Below are positions 59,901 to 64,000 of a stretch of DNA of 64,000 bases, one piece after another; positions within the stretch are counted from its first letter, which is position 1; every line of letters starts with the position of its first letter. The DNA comes from Diphasiastrum complanatum (lineage: Eukaryota > Streptophyta > Lycopodiopsida > Lycopodiales > Lycopodiaceae), in the NCBI GenBank assembly GCA_029204225.1, contig CM055104.1, positions 19,557,295-19,621,294 of the forward strand, read 5' to 3'. The position numbers were made by a program, and so were the translations under genes. Under the pieces are notes generated by a model. The model saw nothing but the letters and a program-made list of their open reading frames with translations, was not told the DNA's origin and made no database searches.

Positions 59901-61632
59901 GATAGGTTCATACATGTATGTAGAGGCCCAAAGTATGTGTACACTACTTTTGAGGTCACATTAATTAGAGGAGGTCGAGTGTGGAGCTCTTCTATTGGCT
60001 CATAATTTGGTGCATTCCTATTTGACCAAATTTCTAGGTATATGGGTGAATCCTATTGGACCCCAATTTTAGCCTATCATAAGACAAGTGGCCAAGAGGC
60101 ACTATGGCTGCTATAAATAGCCATCTCCACGAGTATGTACACATCTCATTTTCATTCTATTGAATGAATGTTATGCTCTTTGAAGGTCCATCTTCTTCTC
60201 TCTCACTTTTTTGTTCATATCTTGCATTCTAGCCACTAGAATTGTGATTTCTTTGTTGCTATGGCTTCACACGTGTGAAATGCAGGTTGTAGGCTCTGAA
60301 GTACGGACAGGGACAGCAAGTTTCTGTTTGTGGAAGCTTATGATCAGATTTTGATGTTTAGTTGATGTTTAGTATGCTTAACATCACAATTTCTATCATT
60401 TTTTCAATCTAGATGTGCATAACTTCCATGGCCAAGATCTTTATGAAACTTTAGCATCTTTTGGATCTGAGTTTTTCACATAGCCCTCATCAGTTATCTT
60501 AGAGATTGATAATAGGTTCTTTGATAACTGAGGAACATGAAGGACATTAGGAACACGAATAGATAGATCGTTGTTGAAGGTGATCTTCACTGTTCCTTTG
60601 TCTTCCACGCGTATGGTGCTTGAATCTCCGAGGTAGATGAATTGATCTTTGCTGTAAGCTGCATACTCGGTAAACCATTCCTTGTGAGAGGTCATGTGTT
60701 GGGTAGCGTCGTTGTCCAGGTACCAGCTATCACAGTCTTCGTTGTTGTTTGATGTAAGCCATTAACAAGTGTGTGCCTTGCTCCTTGAATTTCGTCGCAT
60801 TGGAGGAGTCTGGTTGTTGTTGTTGTTATTGTTTCTTTGCCTCGTTGTGGATCCGGATATGACACTCCTTGATGTCGTGATTGGCTCTCTTGCAATATCT
60901 ACAGAAAAGCTTCTTGCGCGATCCACCATGCTCACCTTGAGTGTGAGGCTTTTGCTGTTGCTGTTGCACTTGATTCTTGCCCCTGGAATAGTTTTTCTTC
61001 TTGGTGTATAGAGCCATGGATTTGTCTTTGATGGACAGGCTGCTAGTCTTTCTCCGCATTTCTTCTTGAAGAAGATGACCAATCACCTTTTCAAGAGTGA
61101 GGTCGGGTTATGTGGAGATCATCACCACAAAGTGTTCATACGACTTTGGAAGAGAAGAAAGAAAGGTCATAACGACATCATCATCTTGAATCAAACATCC
61201 TACAACTGATAACTGATCCAATAAAGATTTGAAGCTGTTGATGTGAGAAGTGATGGCAGTAGAATCAAACATGCTAAGAGTAAAGAACTTCCTTCTAAGA
61301 TGTAACATAGTGGTTACATCATGAGTCTCATAGAGATTTGATAATTAATCTAATGCATTCTTAGAGGTTTTGCATGTGGTAACGTGGGATATTTGGGAGT
61401 CGGCCAGATTGAGTGTGATACATGCTAAGATCTTCTGATCTTTGATCTTCCATGCTTTTGCTTGATCACCATCTTCTAGTTTTAGGTCAGCACCTTCTAC
61501 TGCATCCCAAAGATCTCTATCTATCAACATCATCCGGAGTTTTAACTTCCAGATGTAGAAGTTAGAACCATTGAACTTGTCAATGATTCTAGCCTCGTTG
61601 GATGATGATGAAGAGCTACCAAAATGAGACAT
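56918..61632 (-). pseudogene. Copia B gag-pol, interrupted by a solo LTR
   Basis: From the right: gag start MSHFGSSSSSSNEARIIDKF and FYIWKLKLRMML (61632), UBN2-type middle (61108-61308), CCHC knuckle CRYCKRANHDIKEC (about 60890), protease WYLDNDATQHMT (60690-60730; the usual D-S-G is D-N-D), solo LTR insertion, integrase (HSRFGHVNTRPLSYM, CESCIYRKHSR, VHSDLCGPMPTP, DDYSRWSTVM, RTDGNDKYIS, ending GHKPSVSQLKIFGCICFVHI), RT (FTQVQGVDYQEIFSPV, MHQMDVKTTFLNDNVEEELY, VHIALYVDDPFILSND) and RNase H with FTKALPRIKHQKFFNML-like end near 56960. There are many stops and frameshifts. Normal copia domain order. Confidence 0.88.
59828..60480. mobile_element. 653-bp solo-LTR-like insertion in copia B protease region
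   Basis: Ends TGTGAAAAA...TTTTTCACA (perfect 9-bp inverted repeat), flanked by 5-bp target duplications TAGCC (59823-59827 and 60481-60485). CTATAAATAG at 60111-60120 followed by leader-like sequence fits an LTR promoter on the plus strand. No coding capacity. Removing it rejoins the copia frame between DEGY and TVTFSSEQ. Confidence 0.9.
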
Positions 61633-61700
61633 GATAACAATAATATAAATGGAACAAACTTAATCTCTCAGTTTATTTGAGCTATGCTCTGAAACCAATC

Positions 61701-63174
61701 TGATGGGACAAGGGAGATGGAAGAACGCGAACAGAGAAGAGAGCAGGAATATTGCGGAATAGCTCTCCCGTTACAATCAGCTGCTAGATGCAAAAACAAT
61801 CTAATAGAAAGTTTAAGTGCCCTATTGCCCAATAGGATCTTAAAAATTAATTCATACTCTCAAAAACAAGTACAGTCCACCAAAGAGATTAGAGATGGTG
61901 TGTGTGGTATTACTGAAATATGGATTCAATGAGAAGTATAGTTCTGAAATAGATAGCAATAGCATTATGATATCGCAAGTCCCTCAGGTGTTAAAGACAG
62001 CCATCGTCTAATCAGAAACTGAGGAGTCATAGACGTCCATGTTCTGATCAGAGTGAGTAAACAAGCGTGATCAAACATCGATAAAGTGCATTCAATCACA
62101 ACAAGCATTCATCTGGGTTATACACAGATAGAAAAGCTGCTGCTGCTATATTACACTGAAGCACAATACAAATAGCAATTACAACCAAAAAATGACGGCG
62201 TAACTGGGAGGCCCAAATAATGCGTCTCATGGACAGAGCAACCAACAATCTGTGCTTGGATGATTTATTTATAGGTTTCATCAGTGTATTAATCACATTG
62301 AATGTTTGTCACCTAATCAAGAAAGCCGTTGTACTTGGAAGTATATGGCTATTGTGACATAGTATAAATATGGTCAACAAATCAGGATCGTTGACGCAGA
62401 CGAGGACGAGGACGTCGCAAAATCTCTCACTTTGCATTTTACATGAAATGGTTTTCTCTCACTTCACAAATTTCGAGAAGTGGCTGGGAACATTCCTTGT
62501 TCAAAACAAACAACCTTTGGCATTTTCTCTCCTTTTGGGTTTTTGCGAAAAAGCCGAAGGTGCCTTTAAACAAGTTTTAAGGTGCCCTTAGAAAGTTGAA
62601 GGTGCCCTCAAAAAGGCGAAGATGTCTTTAGCAGTTCAACTTTCTTGCACTTTTCAAAAAAAGCGAAAGAACCGAAGGTGCTCTTAAAACAAGTTTAAGC
62701 TACCCTTAAAAAGTGGCGAAGGTGTCTTTAACAGTTTAACCCTTAAAAATAGAGGACCTTTTGGAATTTTCTCTCTCTTCGCATTTTTCGGAAATATGCG
62801 AAAAAAGGTGAAGGTGTTGAAAAAGTTAAACTGTTGAACTGTGAACAAGTTGACTTCTTCAAAAATAATTGAACGGAAGAAGTCGAAGGTAAGTGTTGCA
62901 GTTTTTGGTAATATTGTGAAAAATGTGAACTGCAACACTTAGTGTATTTCTGCAGACTGTTCAAAAAGTAATGTAAATTTGCAGACTTGTTCCAAATGCA
63001 AGTTTTGTGGAAGTCCTTGAAGATGGCCAAGTCTTCAATGACTTCAACTTAAACTTAACATCTGAACTTGAAATTATAATGGGATTGGTTACCCTTTGCT
63101 GGAGATCAACCAAAAGTCCGTTGTAGACGTCCTTCAAACCAATTGGTTGTCTAAGTTATGATTCTAAGGAGGCA
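61701..63174 (-). repeat. 5' LTR of copia B (end truncated)
   Basis: 1474 bp, similar along its length to 55483-56882, with an extra ~60 bp near 62980-63045 (GCAGACTTGTTCCAAATGCA...) absent from the other copy. Confidence 0.88.
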
Positions 63175-64000
63175 GAGTATTGCCCAAAGACAATACTAAA
63201 TTTTCATAAGAGGGAGGAAGATTGGGCATAAGTGCCATAATGGCATCATTGTTTTGATATTAGAGCATCAATAGTGGCTAGCTAATTTAGCAGCTATTTG
63301 AAACTATTACGGTGGTCACCTACTAAAATACCTTCACTCATTTGCAAAGCTTGAAACTTCTTTTTCAAAAAGAGAGGAGTGGTTAGATTTTTAGTTTCAT
63401 ACCAGCCAATTAGTATGTCCCAAACTTCTTTGGAAGTGAAACAATTAGCCACATGGGCTATTTGAGAATCTTATAGCTAGGGCTTTACCATCTTTTTCTT
63501 CCCAACTGGTCAACAATTCTAGACCCATTGGTTTGGCTATTGTGCCATTGGCATATTTTCATAATTCTTTCTCAATCAAGATCATCCTCATCTTGAATTT
63601 CCACATGTGGAAGTCATCACTTTTAAACTTTTGAGGCAACAAGCCTGTTTGGGACTTTAATTGTTATCACTTTTGCTAGTTTTTGATATCATTCAATTGA
63701 TTTAGTTGAGTATCATATAGGCATCTATGGTAGTCATGATGAATGTGAAATTTTAGGCATCTATGACTGCCATACATTCATCGATATCATATTCAACATA
63801 AACCAGTAAAGGATTGAACAGACTAGATTGGTAATTAAAGCAGAGAAAACAATCAGTACACGTAGAACATAACACACACAAGAAATGTAATAGATAATTT
63901 TGTATATTGAGCTACTTGTGTACATCAATGAGATTATGAATTCTATGACTATTCTAACACTATGGTGGTTGAATAATTCTCACAATAATCAAGCGATGTG
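63175..64000 (-). mobile_element. Ty1/copia element C, right part: gag N-terminus and LTR (cut by window end)
   Basis: On the minus strand 63640 down to 63175 encodes gag with DDFHMWKFKMRMILIEKELW, then AHVANCFTSKEVWDILIGWY and KKKFQALQMSEG, continuing from LTR-like sequence (63660-64000) that matches 43600-43866. It is the upstream half of the copia whose downstream half lies at 54785-55482. The primer site present in the related copy at 43459 is deleted here (about 63643-63665). Confidence 0.8.

Larger units (their letters stand above)
55483..63174 (-). mobile_element. Ty1/copia element B with long LTRs, nested in copia C
   Basis: Minus-strand element of about 7.7 kb: 5' LTR 61701-63174, Met primer site complement 61685-61699 (reads TTGGTTTCAGAGCAT on the minus strand), gag-pol, polypurine tract (rc of 56905-56917, CCTTAAGGGGGAC), 3' LTR 55483-56904. 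Both LTRs start TGATGGG-CAAGGGAGATGG on the plus strand. The right LTR lacks the last ~22 bp (ACTGTGGGCTTAATTTCCAACA side), so no target duplication can be read. It splits the gag-protease frame of copia C. Element J at 34050-36930 belongs to the same family. Confidence 0.9.

Noticed and set aside
63390-63600. Plus-strand gene near the window end
   Set aside because: The sequence is copia gag on the minus strand, matching 43190-43330.

Overview
The window looks like a transposon-dense intergenic or intronic stretch of a land-plant nuclear genome. Evidence seen: Ty3 elements of the plant chromovirus type with C-terminal chromodomains, Ty1/copia elements with plant-type gag (UBN2-like) and initiator-Met primer sites, a hAT DUF659 transposase piece, a beta-expansin-like exon, spliced terminal exons of a FluG/NodGS-type glutamine-synthetase-like gene, and short CCCTAAA tracts. 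A Penelope-like reverse transcriptase and a LINE of a kind I associate with ferns or other non-flowering plants make a fern-like genome my best guess, but that is inference. Almost every long reading frame carries stops or frameshifts, so this is mostly a graveyard of nested elements.

Layout. 1-550: end of a possible hAT gene and a GA microsatellite. 553-5601: a nearly full LINE on the minus strand. 5.6-7.8 kb: unassigned, with a 101-bp tandem duplication. 7808-11867: a non-autonomous LTR element (minus) with a tRNA-Asp-type primer site; one LTR has been rebuilt around a hAT transposase piece fused to an expansin exon. 13.8-25.9 kb: a rearranged cluster of three Ty3 elements (called E, F, G here) and one copia element (D), with an inverted pair of 301-bp LTRs and a 211-bp hAT MITE inside an integrase. 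27189-27585: the only convincing host-gene exons (plus strand). 28.6-29.0 kb: three tandem tRNA-derived SINE-like units. 31-36.9 kb: an unrecognised decayed ORF and two copia remnants (I, J). 36957-42568: the best-preserved LTR element (Ty3 H), with matching 5-bp target duplications inside a TATGTG microsatellite.

42.6-54 kb: compound microsatellites, a Penelope-like RT (44.5-46.6 kb), a 190-bp satellite array interrupted by a 2.2-kb TG...CA insertion that itself holds a second Penelope-like fragment, and a decayed multi-exon gene with a kinase-like N-lobe (52.1-53.8 kb). 54.8-64 kb: copia C, split by a younger copia B (55483-63174), which in turn holds a 653-bp solo-LTR-like insert in its protease region.

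The genes do not form a pathway. What they share is insertion history: target duplications, shared LTRs and reading-frame continuity allow the order of several insertions to be read. All alignments were done by eye, so identities and boundaries are approximate unless a target duplication is cited.
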